Translations under genes and position numbers: made by a program
Notes under the pieces: model-generated
Databases searched by the model: none
Told to the model about the DNA's origin: nothing
The model's input: only the letters and a program-made list of their open reading frames with translations
NCBI RefSeq assembly: GCF_001429505.1
Contig: NZ_LMJW01000004.1
Coordinates: 246,744-310,743, forward strand
From: Allobosea sp. Root483D1
Lineage (GTDB): Bacteria > Pseudomonadota > Alphaproteobacteria > Rhizobiales > Beijerinckiaceae
DNA: 64,000 nt
Direction of reading: 5' to 3'
Part shown: piece by piece, positions 17,168 to 27,955 of the stretch
Layout: every line of letters starts with the position of its first letter
Position numbering within the stretch: the first letter of the stretch is position 1

Positions 17168-19156
17168 ATGATCATGAAAGAAGACAACCGCAATCTGCTG
17201 CTGGCGATCACTCTCTCGGTCGTCGTGCTGCTCGGCTGGCAATATTTCTACGGCATGCCGCAGGCCGAGAAGCAAAAGCAGATCGCTCAGCAGAACCAGC
17301 AGGCGCAGAGCCAGCAGGCGACCCAGCCTTCCGGCGCTCCGGCTGCTCCCGGCACAGCGCCGGGTGCGGCGCCGGCTCAGCCCGGCCAGGCGCCTGTCAC
17401 GGCCGCCCCGGTCGCTGCGACCCGCGAGGCGGCGCTCGCCGCCGGTCCGCGCCTCAGGATCGATACGCCCAAGATCGCCGGCTCGCTCTCGCTGACCGGC
17501 GCGCGCATCGACGACGTCTCGCTCAAGGCCTATCACGAGACGGTCGACCCGAAGAGCCCGATCATCGTGCTGCTCTCACCGGCCGGTGGCCCGAATGCCT
17601 ATTATTCCGATTTCGGCTGGGTCGCGGGGCCTGGCGCCAACGTCCCGCTGCCGAATGCCAACACGGTATGGACCGCCGACAGCGAGGTCCTGACCGCGGC
17701 CAAGCCGGTGACGCTGACCTGGGACAACGGCCAGGGCTTGTTGTTCAAGCGCACCATCTCGGTCGATGACAACGCGATGTTTTCGATCCGCGACGAGGTC
17801 GAGAACAAGGGCGCGAGCGCCGTCTCGCTCTACCCCTATGGCCAGGTCGTGCGCGTCGGCAAGCCGACGACGCTCGGCTACTACGTGCTGCACGAGGGCA
17901 TGATCGGCTCGCTCGGCGAGCAGGGCCTGCAGGAATACACCTACGACGCCATCGACAAGGAGCCGGCGCTCGGCTCGGCGACGCATGGCAAGGCCTGGAA
18001 GGACGTGGTCGGCGGTTTCGTCGGCATCACCGACAAGTACTGGGCTGCGGCCGCGATCCCGGACCAGGGCAAGAAATACGAGGGCCGTTACTCCTCGGTG
18101 CAGACCGGGGCTGTGCGCACCTACCAGGCCGACTTCCTCGGCGAAGCCGTCAATGTCGCGCCTGGCGCCTCGGCCAGCGCCGCCTCGCGCCTGTTCGCCG
18201 GCGCCAAGGAAGTCGCGGCGATCGACGGCTACGAGAAGAACCAGGGCATCAAGCGCTTCGAGCTGATGATCGACTGGGGCTGGTTCTATTTCATCACGAA
18301 GCCGATGTTCTACGTGATGGACTGGGTCTACAAGCATGTCGGCAATTTCGGCATCGCCATCCTGGTCGTGACCGTCCTGCTGAAGGGCCTGTTCTTCCCG
18401 CTCGCCAACAAGTCCTACGCCTCGATGGCGAAGATGAAGGCGGTCCAGCCGGAGATGCTGGCGATCCGCGAGCGCTATGCTGACGACAAGATGAAGCAGC
18501 AGCAGGCGCTGATGGAGCTGTACAAGACGCAGAAGATCAATCCGCTCGCCGGCTGTTGGCCGGTGCTGGTGCAGATCCCGGTCTTCTTCGCGCTCTACAA
18601 GATCCTGTTCATCACCATCGAGATGCGGCATGCGCCGTTCTATGGCTGGATCCGCGACCTTGCCGCGCCCGACCCGACCAATCTCTTCAACCTGTTCGGC
18701 GCCCTGCCGTTCACGCCGCCGGCCATGCTGCATCTCGGCATCTGGCCGATCCTGATGGGCGTGACGATGTTCGTGCAGATGAAGATGAATCCGGAGCCGC
18801 CGGATCCGGTCCAGAAGATGATGTTCACCTGGATGCCGGTGTTCTTCACCTTCCTGCTCGGCTCGTTCCCGGCCGGCCTGGTGATCTACTGGACCTGGAA
18901 CAACCTGCTCTCGGTGACGCAGCAAGGCTTCATCATGAGGAAGCACGGCGTCAAGATCGAGCTCTGGGACAATATCAAGGGCATGTTCAGCAAGAAGCCG
19001 GCTGCTTCGGTGGTGGCCAAGCCCATCGTCGAAAAGCCGGCCACCGACAAGCCAGTAGCGAAGGTGGTCGCGGCAAAATCCGTCGGCAAGAAGAAGCCGG
19101 AGCCCGCGGCCGCGGCTGCGGCTTCGGAAAAGCCGGCAAACAGCAACGAGAAGTGA
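17168..19156 (+). CDS. yidC: Membrane protein insertase YidC
   Basis: Inner-membrane insertase, 662 residues. An N-terminal helix ([20 protein letters not shown]) leads into a Gln/Pro/Ala-rich linker and a large periplasmic P1 domain (about 90-360). The Oxa1 core contains [26 protein letters not shown]-like [20 protein letters not shown] and the final helices [18 protein letters not shown]. The C-terminal tail is Lys/Ala-rich, a common ribosome-contacting feature. An internal ATG two codons in (17174, MKEDNRN) is an equally likely start. The transcript ends at a strong terminator. Confidence 0.97.
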   Translation: MIMKEDNRNLLLAITLSVVVLLGWQYFYGMPQAEKQKQIAQQNQQAQSQQATQPSGAPAAPGTAPGAAPAQPGQAPVTAAPVAATREAALAAGPRLRIDTPKIAGSLSLTGARIDDVSLKAYHETVDPKSPIIVLLSPAGGPNAYYSDFGWVAGPGANVPLPNANTVWTADSEVLTAAKPVTLTWDNGQGLLFKRTISVDDNAMFSIRDEVENKGASAVSLYPYGQVVRVGKPTTLGYYVLHEGMIGSLGEQGLQEYTYDAIDKEPALGSATHGKAWKDVVGGFVGITDKYWAAAAIPDQGKKYEGRYSSVQTGAVRTYQADFLGEAVNVAPGASASAASRLFAGAKEVAAIDGYEKNQGIKRFELMIDWGWFYFITKPMFYVMDWVYKHVGNFGIAILVVTVLLKGLFFPLANKSYASMAKMKAVQPEMLAIRERYADDKMKQQQALMELYKTQKINPLAGCWPVLVQIPVFFALYKILFITIEMRHAPFYGWIRDLAAPDPTNLFNLFGALPFTPPAMLHLGIWPILMGVTMFVQMKMNPEPPDPVQKMMFTWMPVFFTFLLGSFPAGLVIYWTWNNLLSVTQQGFIMRKHGVKIELWDNIKGMFSKKPAASVVAKPIVEKPATDKPVAKVVAAKSVGKKKPEPAAAAAASEKPANSNEK

Positions 19157-19193
19157 AGGAGCGGGGCGAAAGCCCCGCCCGCGAGAGAAATCG

Positions 19194-19227
19194 AACGCCG
19201 GATGCCTCTCGGGGCTCCGGCGTTTTT
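19194..19227 (+). terminator. Rho-independent terminator after yidC
   Basis: AACGCCGGA and TCCGGCGTT form a nine-base stem with a 13-base loop and run into TTT. A shorter hairpin, GCGGGGC-GAAA-GCCCCGC, lies just before it at 19161-19178. Confidence 0.85.
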
Positions 19228-19295
19228 CGTTTGCGGGCAGGTTGAGCCGTTTCGTAGCTTGTCCCCGACGATGGCGATGTGCTTAGTGCCGCGCC

Positions 19296-19928
19296 ATGCC
19301 TCTTCCCGATCCGAAAACTCGCCATCCGATCGCCGGCTGGAAGGGCACTGCCTTCCTCAAGGCGGTCGTCGACCATCCGCTCGTCGAGGTCGGCGACTAC
19401 TCCTATTACGACGACTCGCGCGGCCCGGAGCATTTCCTCGCCCGTTGCGTGCGCTATCATTTCGATTTCATCGGCGACCGGCTGATCATCGGCAAGTTCG
19501 TCGCCATCGCCCAGGCGGCGCAGTTCATCATGAACGGCGCCAACCACCCGATGGGCGGCTTCTCGACCTATCCGTTCGGCATGTTCGGCTTCGAGAACGT
19601 CCCCGACTTCACCCGTGACGGCCTGGCCCTGCGCGGCGATACGGTGATCGGCAACGATGTCTGGATTGGCCGCGAGGCGGTGATCATGCCGGGCGTCACC
19701 ATCGGCGACGGCGCCATCATCGGCACGCGTGCCCAGGTCGCGCGCGACGTGCCTGATTATGCCGTCGTCGTCGGCAATCCCGGCCGCGTCGTGAAGATGC
19801 GCTTCCCGCCGGAGGTGGTCGCGGCGCTGCTCGAGATCCGCTGGTGGGACTGGGAACCCGAGAAGATCGCGCGCAACCTGCCATTGATCGCCGGTGCGGA
19901 CATCGACGCGCTGCGCGCCGCCGTGTAG
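19296..19928 (+). CDS. Hexapeptide-repeat xenobiotic acetyltransferase (Vat/CatB-like)
   Basis: A 210-residue left-handed beta-helix acetyltransferase. VGDYSYYDD, LIIGKFVAIAQAAQFIMNGA (the family NGANH histidine is N-G-A-N-H here), FSTYPFGMFG and the hexapeptide rungs VIGNDVWIGREAVIMPGVTI match type B chloramphenicol/streptogramin acetyltransferases. NPGRVVKMRF closes the fold. Acetyl-CoA-dependent modification of a small hydroxyl substrate is expected. Resistance is only one possibility; many chromosomal homologues have no known substrate. Its stop lies nine bases before engB. Confidence 0.87.
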   Translation: MPLPDPKTRHPIAGWKGTAFLKAVVDHPLVEVGDYSYYDDSRGPEHFLARCVRYHFDFIGDRLIIGKFVAIAQAAQFIMNGANHPMGGFSTYPFGMFGFENVPDFTRDGLALRGDTVIGNDVWIGREAVIMPGVTIGDGAIIGTRAQVARDVPDYAVVVGNPGRVVKMRFPPEVVAALLEIRWWDWEPEKIARNLPLIAGADIDALRAAV

Positions 19929-19937
19929 GCAGGGGCA

Positions 19938-20603
19938 ATGACCTCAGATCTGACCACGCCGTTCAGCGCCTACGAACTCGAAACCGCCCGCAAGCTGTTC
20001 GAGGGCCCCTGGGACTTCGTCTGGGCCTCGACCAAGATCGACGACCTGCCGCCCATGGTCGGGCAGGAGATCGCCTTCGCGGGCCGCTCCAATGTCGGCA
20101 AATCGAGCCTGATCAACGCGCTGACCCGCCGCAACGCCCTGGCGCGGACCTCGCACACGCCGGGCCGCACCCAGCAGCTCAACTTCTTCCGCCAGGTCGA
20201 TCATGACGAGCGCCTGACCATCGTCGACATGCCCGGCTATGGCTATGCCGCCGTCGGCAAGGAGAAGGTCGCGGCCTGGACGCGGCTGATCCATGATTAT
20301 CTGCGTGGTCGCGCCAATCTGATGCGCGTCTATGTGCTGATCGATGCCCGTCACGGCATCAAGGATGTCGACGGCGCCGTGCTGGAGACGCTCGACAAGG
20401 CCGCCGTCAGCTATCAGGTCGTGCTGACCAAGGGCGACGCGCTGAAGCCGGCCGACCAGACCTTCATGGCCGAGGCGACCTATGACGAGATCAAGCGCCG
20501 TCCCGCCGCCTTCCCCGAGGTGCTGCTGACCTCAAGCGAAAAGGGGCTCGGCATCCCCGAGTTCCGGGCGGCGATCGCGCGGGCTCTGGCGGAGCGCGCC
20601 TGA
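19938..20603 (+). CDS. engB: Ribosome biogenesis GTPase (YihA/YsxC)
   Basis: A 221-residue single-domain GTPase needed for 50S assembly. G1 GRSNVGKSSLINAL, the TSHTPGRTQQLNFF switch I region, G3 DMPGYGYA, G4 LTKGDAL (TKxD) and the TSSEKGLG G5 loop are all present. In many alphaproteobacteria it follows yidC, as here, with only the acetyltransferase in between. Confidence 0.96.
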   Translation: MTSDLTTPFSAYELETARKLFEGPWDFVWASTKIDDLPPMVGQEIAFAGRSNVGKSSLINALTRRNALARTSHTPGRTQQLNFFRQVDHDERLTIVDMPGYGYAAVGKEKVAAWTRLIHDYLRGRANLMRVYVLIDARHGIKDVDGAVLETLDKAAVSYQVVLTKGDALKPADQTFMAEATYDEIKRRPAAFPEVLLTSSEKGLGIPEFRAAIARALAERA

Positions 20604-20618
20604 CGGCTCGGGCCGTCA
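20601..20618 (+). terminator. Hairpin terminator after engB
   Basis: TGACGGC-TCGG-GCCGTCA, a seven-base stem that includes the engB stop codon and is followed by TTGCTT. Confidence 0.65.
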
Positions 20619-20659
20619 TTGCTTCGTCGCTTCTCATTTCGCAGCGTGGGCTCGGTTAG

Positions 20660-20675
20660 ATTGCGATAGCGCAAT
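20660..20675. promoter_or_regulatory. Inverted repeat upstream of the VOC gene
   Basis: ATTGCG-ATAG-CGCAAT, a perfect six-base dyad about 95 bases upstream of the VOC start. A GGCGGC-GTT-GCCGCC hairpin at 20734-20748 lies 20 bases before the start. Confidence 0.3.
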
Positions 20676-20768
20676 ATCGGATTTGCCCGGCAAGGGGACG
20701 ACAAGCGCGGCTGAAAGCCCCATCTTGCTCTCAGGCGGCGTTGCCGCCGGCAAGTTTGGAGCAGTCCC

Positions 20769-21620
20769 ATGTCCGCAGCCACAGAGACCCTGGCCCCTCG
20801 TAACGAAGCGCTCGACGCCCCCGTCCATATCGGGGCGGTCTCCCTGCGCGTGCGCGATCTCGCCGGGCTGACGGCCTTCTATCGCGATGCGATCGGGCTT
20901 TCGGTCATCGAGCAGGATACGGACCACGCGGTGCTCGGCGCCGCAGGCGAGCCGCTGGTCAAGCTGGAGGCTGGTGCGCAGCATCCCTCCTCGGCCGCCG
21001 GCCTGTTCCACATGGCGATCCTGCTGCCGTCACGCCGCGACCTCGGCAACTGGCTGGGGCATGCCGCCGAGACGCGTACTGGGCTGGAAGGCGCCTCGAA
21101 CCATCTCGTCAGCGAGGCGCTCTATCTCTCCGACCCCGAGGGCAACGGCATCGAAATCTATCGCGATCGCGGCCGAGCCGAATGGCCACGCCTCGATGGC
21201 GGACGGATCAAAATGGCGACCGAGCGGCTCGATCTCGATGCGCTGCTGCGCGACGCCGACGATCGCGCTTATGCCGGCATGCCGGATGGCACCGTGATGG
21301 GCCATGTCCATCTGCGCGTCGGCGACGTCGAGCAGGCCGAGGGCTTCTATCGCGATGCGCTCGGCTTCGAGGTGATGGTGCACTATCCCGGCGCGAGCTT
21401 CCTGGCGACCGGCGGCTATCACCACCACATCGCGACCAATACCTGGCACAGTCGCGGCGCCGGCCCGCGCCGGGAGGGCGAGGCGGGTTTGTCGAGCTTC
21501 GAACTGGTGGCGCGAGACGATGAGGCCTATGCAGCGCTGAGCCGGCGTCTGGTTGCGGTGAGCGGGGATGCAGCTTCGGTCGTTGATCCCTGGGGCAATC
21601 GGATCACGCTGCGGCGCTGA
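20769..21620 (+). CDS. VOC-family protein (CatE-like ring-cleavage dioxygenase / glyoxalase fold)
   Basis: A 283-residue protein with two tandem VOC modules. The first is IGAVSLRVRDLAGLTAFYRD to LYLSDPEGNGIEIYRDR; the second is GHVHLRVGDVEQAEGFYRDA to VVDPWGNRITL. Candidate metal ligands in the second module are His of GHVHLRV, a His in GGYHHHIATN and Glu of the FELVARD strand. The order matches catechol-2,3-dioxygenase-like CatE proteins. The substrate is unknown and there is no catabolic operon around it. Confidence 0.8.
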   Translation: MSAATETLAPRNEALDAPVHIGAVSLRVRDLAGLTAFYRDAIGLSVIEQDTDHAVLGAAGEPLVKLEAGAQHPSSAAGLFHMAILLPSRRDLGNWLGHAAETRTGLEGASNHLVSEALYLSDPEGNGIEIYRDRGRAEWPRLDGGRIKMATERLDLDALLRDADDRAYAGMPDGTVMGHVHLRVGDVEQAEGFYRDALGFEVMVHYPGASFLATGGYHHHIATNTWHSRGAGPRREGEAGLSSFELVARDDEAYAALSRRLVAVSGDAASVVDPWGNRITLRR

Positions 21621-21625
21621 ACGCC

Positions 21626-22074
21626 TCAGCGCTCCAGAAGATGACTGCGGCGCGTGCCGCCGCTATCCGGCCGAAAGCCCATCGCCTCCCAGAAAGCGGA
21701 GGCGCCTGCGTCGGCGGCATTGAGCGAGAGCCGTGGCGCCAGCGCGAGGCCCTGCTGGATCAGTGCGCTGGCGAGCGTCCTGCCGACGCCTCCGCGCCGG
21801 TGCTCCGGCCGAACATAGACATGGCGGATACGCAGCAGGTCGGGAGCGGGGTCGTAAGGGTCTGGCGTCACCGCTCCGATCCCTGCCAGCGCGCCCTCGT
21901 GATAGACGGCGAGAAGCGTATTGCGCCCATCTGTGCCGGCGTAGCGGCCGGCATCCCATTCTTCCAGGATGCCCTCGACGAAGCGGTAGCCTTCGGCTGC
22001 CGCCTCGGCCTGCAAGGCGGGCAGATCGTCCGGCAGCGCTTCGCTCAGCCGGACGATCTGCAGGTTCGCTGGGG

Positions 22075-22078
<4 letters not shown>
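21626..22078 (-). CDS. GNAT-family N-acetyltransferase
   Basis: A 150-residue single GNAT domain. The acetyl-CoA pyrophosphate-binding loop is [20 protein letters not shown], preceded by LRIRHVYV and followed by [17 protein letters not shown]. The start is a GTG overlapping the cysK stop (GTGA), so it is translated with cysK. The substrate is unknown; the coupling to cysK hints at a thiol or amino-acid target, which is inference only. Confidence 0.85.
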
Positions 22079-23049
<971 letters not shown>

Positions 23050-23145
23050 GGCGGCCTCCTTGTTGGACTGGTCTGGGCTTGTGAACTGGATCCTCAAGCT
23101 AGCATCAAATCACAGAATCTGTCGAGAAATTGGACATTTAACGGA

Positions 23146-23598
23146 TCAAATCGTGAAATTGGTATCGAGCGGTGGTTTCCCGGTCGCGGAACGCTCCTCG
23201 GCCTCGCGGCAGAGGTCGGCTACGCTGACCGCGTCGAGCCTGGCGAGCCACGCCTCCATGGCCTGCTGCATCATCGGGTCGATCACCACATCCACCAGTG
23301 CGGACTGCGGCAGCGGCGGCAGGGTCTCGTCGGCATTCGCCTGCATCGCGGCGCGCACGATCTCGCCGGCGGTGATGCGGCGGCGTTCCCGGGCGAGCTC
23401 GTAGCCTCCGCGCGGGCCGCGCACGCCCTTAAGTATGCCGACCCGGACCAGCGCCTGCAGCACGGTTTCGAGATGGCGCGGCGGCAATTCGTGGCGCGCC
23501 GCCAGTGCCTTGGCCGCGACAGGGGTGGGGCGGGCGTGCAGGGCAATGTCGACCACGGCGGTGACCGCAAGCAGGCTGCGGCGTGAGAGTTGGATCAT
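23146..23598 (-). CDS. Rrf2-family transcriptional regulator
   Basis: A 150-residue winged-helix regulator: [40 protein letters not shown] and [20 protein letters not shown]. The recognition region is typical of Rrf2. Only one cysteine (DLCREAEE) is present, so it lacks the three-cysteine cluster site of IscR and is more likely CymR-like (cysteine metabolism). It overlaps the dut stop by four bases and precedes cysK, which is its probable target. Confidence 0.88.
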   Translation of the reverse strand: MIQLSRRSLLAVTAVVDIALHARPTPVAAKALAARHELPPRHLETVLQALVRVGILKGVRGPRGGYELARERRRITAGEIVRAAMQANADETLPPLPQSALVDVVIDPMMQQAMEAWLARLDAVSVADLCREAEERSATGKPPLDTNFTI

Positions 23599-24080
23599 GC
23601 CTTGCCTCCGGCCGCATGGCGCGGGGGGGGGTCGCTCACTCCGGTCGAGCCGAAGCCGCCGGCGCCGCGCGCCGTGTCCGTGAGCTCTTCGACCTCGACG
23701 ATCTCGGCCTGCAGCACTGCCCCGACGACGAGCTGGGCGATACGGTCGCCATGCGCGACGGTGAAGGTCTCCTGCCCGTGATTGATCAGGATGACTTTGA
23801 CCTCGCCGCGATAGTCCGCATCGATCGTGCCGGGCGTGTTGAGCAGGGTGACGCCGTGGCGCAGTGCCAGGCCTGAGCGCGGCCTGACCTGGCCCTCCGT
23901 CCCCACGGGCAGTTCGAGCACGAGGCCGGTCGGCACGAGCAGGCGCGCGCCCGGCTCCAGCCGCAGCGGCCCATCGGGCAGAGCGGCGCGCAGATCGAGC
24001 CCGGCGGCGCCGGCGCTCTCATAAGCCGGCAGCGGCAGGTCATGGGCGTGCGGCAGGCGGCGGATGCGGAGCGTTGCCAT
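23595..24080 (-). CDS. dut: dUTP diphosphatase
   Basis: Hydrolyses dUTP to dUMP, keeping uracil out of DNA. The product is 161 residues from [10 protein letters not shown]. All five dUTPase motifs are seen in order: [51 protein letters not shown] and [11 protein letters not shown] run of nine G (23623-23631) lies within the last codons, after motif V (the PPP in SDPPPRH), so slippage would alter only the tail and the overlap with rrf2. It is coupled downstream of coaBC with a four-base gap. Confidence 0.96.
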   Translation of the reverse strand: MATLRIRRLPHAHDLPLPAYESAGAAGLDLRAALPDGPLRLEPGARLLVPTGLVLELPVGTEGQVRPRSGLALRHGVTLLNTPGTIDADYRGEVKVILINHGQETFTVAHGDRIAQLVVGAVLQAEIVEVEELTDTARGAGGFGSTGVSDPPPRHAAGGKA

Positions 24081-24084
24081 CGCC

Positions 24085-25353
24085 TCAGCTCTTCTGCGAC
24101 AGCAGGGCGGCGAAATGCGCGACGAGGCGCGTCGCGACTTCGGCTTTGGGCAGGGTCGGCCAGGTCTCGACGCTGTCGGTGCTGACGAGGTGAACGGTGT
24201 TGGCGTCGCCGCCCATGACGCCGGTGCCGCCGACATCGTTGGCGACGATCAGGTCGCAGCCCTTCCTCGCCAGCTTGGCGCGGGCATAGTCGACGACGTT
24301 CTGCGTCTCGGCCGCGAAGCCGACGACCAAGGTCGGCCGGTCGATTTCGCGCGCGGCGATGGTGGCGAGGATGTCTGGGTTCTCGACCAGGGCAAGGCTG
24401 GGCGGCTTGCTGCCATCCTTCTTCATCTTCTGGCCGGGGGCGTCTGCGGTGCGCCAGTCGGCGACGGCGGCGGCGAAGATCGCGATGTCGGCCGGGAGTG
24501 CGCTTTCAGTCGCCGCCAGCATGTCGCGGGCGCTCTCGACATGGACGGTATCGACGCCGGCGGGATCGGCAATGGTCACGGGGCCGGAGATCAGTGTTAC
24601 CTGCGCGCCGGCGGCAGCGGCGGCTGCGGCGATGGCGTGGCCCTGCTTGCCCGAGGAGCGATTGGCGATGTAGCGGACCGGGTCGATCGGCTCATGCGTC
24701 GGGCCGGAGGTGACGAGCACGCGCTTGCCCGCCAGCGGCTTCGGCCCGGAGGGCGCACCGCCGGGCAGGCGGCCGAGGAAGCCGATCGCCGGCGTCTGCC
24801 GGGCTTCGCCGGCAAGGGCGAGCTCGATCGCGACGAGCAGCTCGTGCGGCTCGGCCATGCGGCCCGGGCCGCTCTCGCCGCGCTCGGCCATGGCGCCGGA
24901 ATTGGGGCCGACGACGAGGACGCCGTCTTTCTGCAGCGTCGCCATGTTGCGCCGGGTCGCCGGATGCTGCCACATCCGCGGGTTCATCGCCGGCGCGATC
25001 AGGATGCGTTTATCCGTTGCAAGCAGCGCTGTAGACGCCAGATCGTCGGCATGGCCGTTCGCCATCTTGGCGATCAGATCGGCCGTGGCCGGCGCGACGA
25101 CGATGAGGTCGGTCGAGCGCGACAGGGCGATATGGCCGATATCGGCCTCGTCCGTCAGCGAGAACAGATCGGTGAAGCATTTCTCGCCCGCGAGCGAGGA
25201 GACGGCGAGGGGCGTGACGAACTGCTCGCCCGCTCTGGTCAGGATGCAGCGGCAGGCGATGCCGTGGTCCTTCAGGCGCCGGATCAGCTCCAGGCACTTA
25301 TAGGCGGCAATGCCGCCGCCGATGATCAGCAGGATGGAGCGGGAAGCGGGCAA
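24085..25353 (-). CDS. coaBC: Bifunctional phosphopantothenoylcysteine decarboxylase / phosphopantothenate-cysteine ligase
   Basis: Two consecutive coenzyme A biosynthesis steps in one 422-residue flavoprotein. The N-terminal CoaC part has [17 protein letters not shown], the catalytic His in [22 protein letters not shown] and [17 protein letters not shown]. The CoaB part starts near residue 205 with [19 protein letters not shown] and [10 protein letters not shown], then FAAAVADWR and VGFAAETQN. It heads a minus-strand run coaBC-dut-rrf2-(cysK-GNAT); coaBC-dut is a recurrent bacterial pair. Confidence 0.96.
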   Translation of the reverse strand: MPASRSILLIIGGGIAAYKCLELIRRLKDHGIACRCILTRAGEQFVTPLAVSSLAGEKCFTDLFSLTDEADIGHIALSRSTDLIVVAPATADLIAKMANGHADDLASTALLATDKRILIAPAMNPRMWQHPATRRNMATLQKDGVLVVGPNSGAMAERGESGPGRMAEPHELLVAIELALAGEARQTPAIGFLGRLPGGAPSGPKPLAGKRVLVTSGPTHEPIDPVRYIANRSSGKQGHAIAAAAAAAGAQVTLISGPVTIADPAGVDTVHVESARDMLAATESALPADIAIFAAAVADWRTADAPGQKMKKDGSKPPSLALVENPDILATIAAREIDRPTLVVGFAAETQNVVDYARAKLARKGCDLIVANDVGGTGVMGGDANTVHLVSTDSVETWPTLPKAEVATRLVAHFAALLSQKS

Positions 25354-25530
25354 GGGCGTGGCTCCGGAAGGCAGGGCGCGCCGTTTGGTAGCATCGGCCG
25401 GGCCGGGCTGTCATGTGTCGTGCATCGTCGCACGAGGGGCGCGTCAGCGACACAGGTTGCAACCGCACCATGCGCTCGGCTAGTTGTTTTTAAAGCCTCC
25501 CTTGAGATCTCCAGCGACGAAGGCATTCCG

Positions 25531-26235
25531 ATGAAGAAGGTTTTTCCTGACGCCAAGGCGGCGCTCGCCGGCGTCGTCAAGGATGGCATGACCATCATGG
25601 CCGGCGGTTTCGGCCTCTGCGGCATTCCCGATACGCTGATCGAGGCGATCCGCGACTCCGGCGCCAAGGACCTGACCTTCATCTCCAACAACGCCGGCGT
25701 CGACGGCGCCGGCCTCGGCGTCCTCCTGGAGACACGCCAGATCAGGAAGATGATCTCGTCCTATGTCGGCGAGAACAAGCTCTTCGCCGAGCAGTACCTC
25801 TCGGGCCAGCTCGAACTCGAATTCAATCCGCAGGGCACGCTCGCCGAGCGCATCCGTGCCGGCGGCGCCGGCATCCCGGCCTTCTTCACCAAGACCGGCG
25901 TCGGCACGCTGATCGCCGAAGGCAAGGAAGAGCGCGAGTTCGACGGCGAGCGCTACATCATGGAGCGCGGCCTCTTCGCCGATATCTCGATCGTCCACGC
26001 CTGGAAGGGCGATACCGAGGGCAACCTCGTCTACCGGAAGACGGCGCGCAATTTCAATCCGATGATGGCCTCGGCCTCGCGCATGACGATCGCCCAGGTC
26101 GAGCATCTCGTCCCGGCCGGCGAGATCGACCCCGATCACATGCATACGCCCGGCATCTTCGTGAAGCGCATCGTGCACGTCGCCAATCCGGTGAAGCGCA
26201 TCGAGCAGCGCACCACCCGCAAGCGCTCGGCCTGA
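25531..26235 (+). CDS. scoA: 3-oxoacid CoA-transferase, subunit A
   Basis: Alpha subunit (234 residues) of a succinyl-CoA:3-ketoacid CoA-transferase type enzyme, which activates acetoacetate or a similar 3-oxoacid. MTIMAGGFGLCGIPDTLIEA is the CoA-transferase family signature 1, and SNNAGVDGAGLGVLLETRQI and GIPAFFTKTGVGTL match SCOT-type subunits. The open frame extends well upstream as the antisense of coaBC; the ATG at 25531 is the real start. The subunit B gene follows after 15 bases. Confidence 0.93.
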   Translation: MKKVFPDAKAALAGVVKDGMTIMAGGFGLCGIPDTLIEAIRDSGAKDLTFISNNAGVDGAGLGVLLETRQIRKMISSYVGENKLFAEQYLSGQLELEFNPQGTLAERIRAGGAGIPAFFTKTGVGTLIAEGKEEREFDGERYIMERGLFADISIVHAWKGDTEGNLVYRKTARNFNPMMASASRMTIAQVEHLVPAGEIDPDHMHTPGIFVKRIVHVANPVKRIEQRTTRKRSA

Positions 26236-26250
26236 GAGGAGATCACGCAC

Positions 26251-26904
26251 ATGGCCTGGACCCGTGAACAGATCGCCGCTCGCGCCGCCAAGGAGCTGAA
26301 GGACGGCTTCTACGTCAATCTCGGCATCGGCATCCCGACGCTCGTCTCGAACTACATCCCCGACGGCATGAACGTGCAGCTCCAGTCGGAGAACGGCATG
26401 CTCGGCATGGGCCCCTTCCCCTATGAGGGCGAGGAGGATCCCGACCTGATCAATGCCGGCAAGCAGACCATCACCGAACTGCCGACGACGAGCTATTTCT
26501 CCTCCTCGGATTCCTTCGGCATGATCCGCGGCGGCCATATCGACCTCTCCATCCTCGGCGCCATGCAGGTCGCGGAGAATGGCGACCTCGCCAACTGGAT
26601 GATCCCCGGCAAGATGGTGAAGGGCATGGGCGGCGCCATGGATCTCGTCGCCGGCGTCAAGAAGGTCGTCGTGGTGATGGAGCATGTCGCCAAGAACAAG
26701 GACGGCTCGGAATCGCCGAAGCTGCTCAAGGCCTGCGACCTGCCGCTGACCGGCGCCGGCGTCGTCGACATGGTGATCACCGACCTCGGCGTCTTCGCGA
26801 TCGACGAGAACGGCGGCGGCATGACCCTGATCGAGCTCGCAGAGGGCGTCACCCTCGACGAGATCAAGGACAAGACCGAGGCGCCGTTCAAGGTCGCGCT
26901 CTGA
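26251..26904 (+). CDS. scoB: 3-oxoacid CoA-transferase, subunit B
   Basis: Beta subunit of 217 residues carrying the catalytic glutamate in [29 protein letters not shown] and [19 protein letters not shown] are conserved SCOT features. The start has GAGAGGAG upstream. The last 17 bases overlap the end of the convergent LysR gene. With subunit A it forms a heterotetramer in the cytoplasm, linked to ketone-body or polyhydroxybutyrate turnover. Confidence 0.93.
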   Translation: MAWTREQIAARAAKELKDGFYVNLGIGIPTLVSNYIPDGMNVQLQSENGMLGMGPFPYEGEEDPDLINAGKQTITELPTTSYFSSSDSFGMIRGGHIDLSILGAMQVAENGDLANWMIPGKMVKGMGGAMDLVAGVKKVVVVMEHVAKNKDGSESPKLLKACDLPLTGAGVVDMVITDLGVFAIDENGGGMTLIELAEGVTLDEIKDKTEAPFKVAL

Positions 26905-27808
26905 CCTCGCAAAGCTGCGCCAGCGCCTCCGCGAAGGCGCGCGCGGCCGGGCCCATCGCCTCGTCGAGGCGGTGGGCGAGATAGGCTTCGGCCGGAAGCT
27001 GGGCATTCCGGCCGAGCGCCCTGGTCGCGACCCGGACCAGCCTGCCCTCGGCAAGGTCGCGCTCGATCAGCCAGTTCGGTAGCCGCCCCCAGCCGAGCCC
27101 GGCCAGGATCATCGCATGCTTGGTGTCCTGCCCGGTGACGCGGCAGGTCTGCGGCGAGAGCACGCCGAAATCCTGCGCGCCCGAGATCGGCGTCGGGTCG
27201 ATCTGCACGATCTGGAGATGCTGGGCGAGCTCGGAGCGGGTCAAAAGGCGCCCGTCGCCGGCCAGGGCGAGCGGATGCGTCGCCGCGACGACAGCGATCA
27301 TCTCGATCGATGTCAGCGCCTCGATCGCGATGCGCGGATCGCGGAAATTCTCGCCGACCGTGATGGCGAGCGCGCTGCGCCGCTCAAGCAAGGCCGCGAT
27401 CGGTCCGCCGAGCGGCTCGATGGCGAGCCGGATCGAGACCGACGGATAGCGCTCGCGCAGGCCGGCGAGGGCGGCGCCGATCAGCGGGGAGGGGAACAGC
27501 ACGTCGATCGTCAGCGACAGCTCGATCTCGACGCCTTGGCTCAGGCCATGTGCGCGCGCTTTCAGCGCACCGACGCGCAGCAGCACCTCCCGGATGTCGG
27601 CGAGCAGGGCTCGTCCCTCCGCCGTCAGGGCGGGCCGGTGGCCGGAGCGGTCGAACAGGATGAGGCCGAGCTGCGTTTCGAGATTGGCGATCGCATGGCT
27701 GATCGCAGACTGGGCCCGTGACAGCCGCGTCGCGGCCGAGCGGAAGCTGCCGGCTTCGGCGACGGTGACGAAGGTTCGCATCTGGTCGAGGGTGAGCGCA
27801 TCGAGCAT
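26888..27808 (-). CDS. LysR-family transcriptional regulator
   Basis: A 306-residue regulator. The HTH is in the first 60 residues ([40 protein letters not shown]). A periplasmic-binding-protein-like effector domain follows. The start used is [10 protein letters not shown]; the track-length alternative adds ten residues without a better site. It is divergent from an MFS transporter gene 147 bases away, the usual LysR target geometry. Confidence 0.9.
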   Translation of the reverse strand: MLDALTLDQMRTFVTVAEAGSFRSAATRLSRAQSAISHAIANLETQLGLILFDRSGHRPALTAEGRALLADIREVLLRVGALKARAHGLSQGVEIELSLTIDVLFPSPLIGAALAGLRERYPSVSIRLAIEPLGGPIAALLERRSALAITVGENFRDPRIAIEALTSIEMIAVVAATHPLALAGDGRLLTRSELAQHLQIVQIDPTPISGAQDFGVLSPQTCRVTGQDTKHAMILAGLGWGRLPNWLIERDLAEGRLVRVATRALGRNAQLPAEAYLAHRLDEAMGPAARAFAEALAQLCEVRARP

Positions 27809-27955
27809 GATCGATTTCCTTGATCGACTCGATGCCAATTATCTCACTTTTCGAGATCGATGGAAAACCGCATCTCCGGGCGACGCGGTAGTGCGATCCG
27901 AGGAACAGAGCATGGCCGGTCATCCCGCTCAGATCATCGTCGCGAGATCGCGCTC

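Noticed and set aside
19296..19928. Calling the hexapeptide acetyltransferase an antibiotic-resistance gene
   Set aside because: It lies in a housekeeping context with native base composition; the substrate cannot be told from sequence.
24064..25530. Long plus-strand frame ahead of the CoA-transferase subunit A gene
   Set aside because: It is the shadow of dut and coaBC on the other strand; the CoA-transferase homology begins at 25531.
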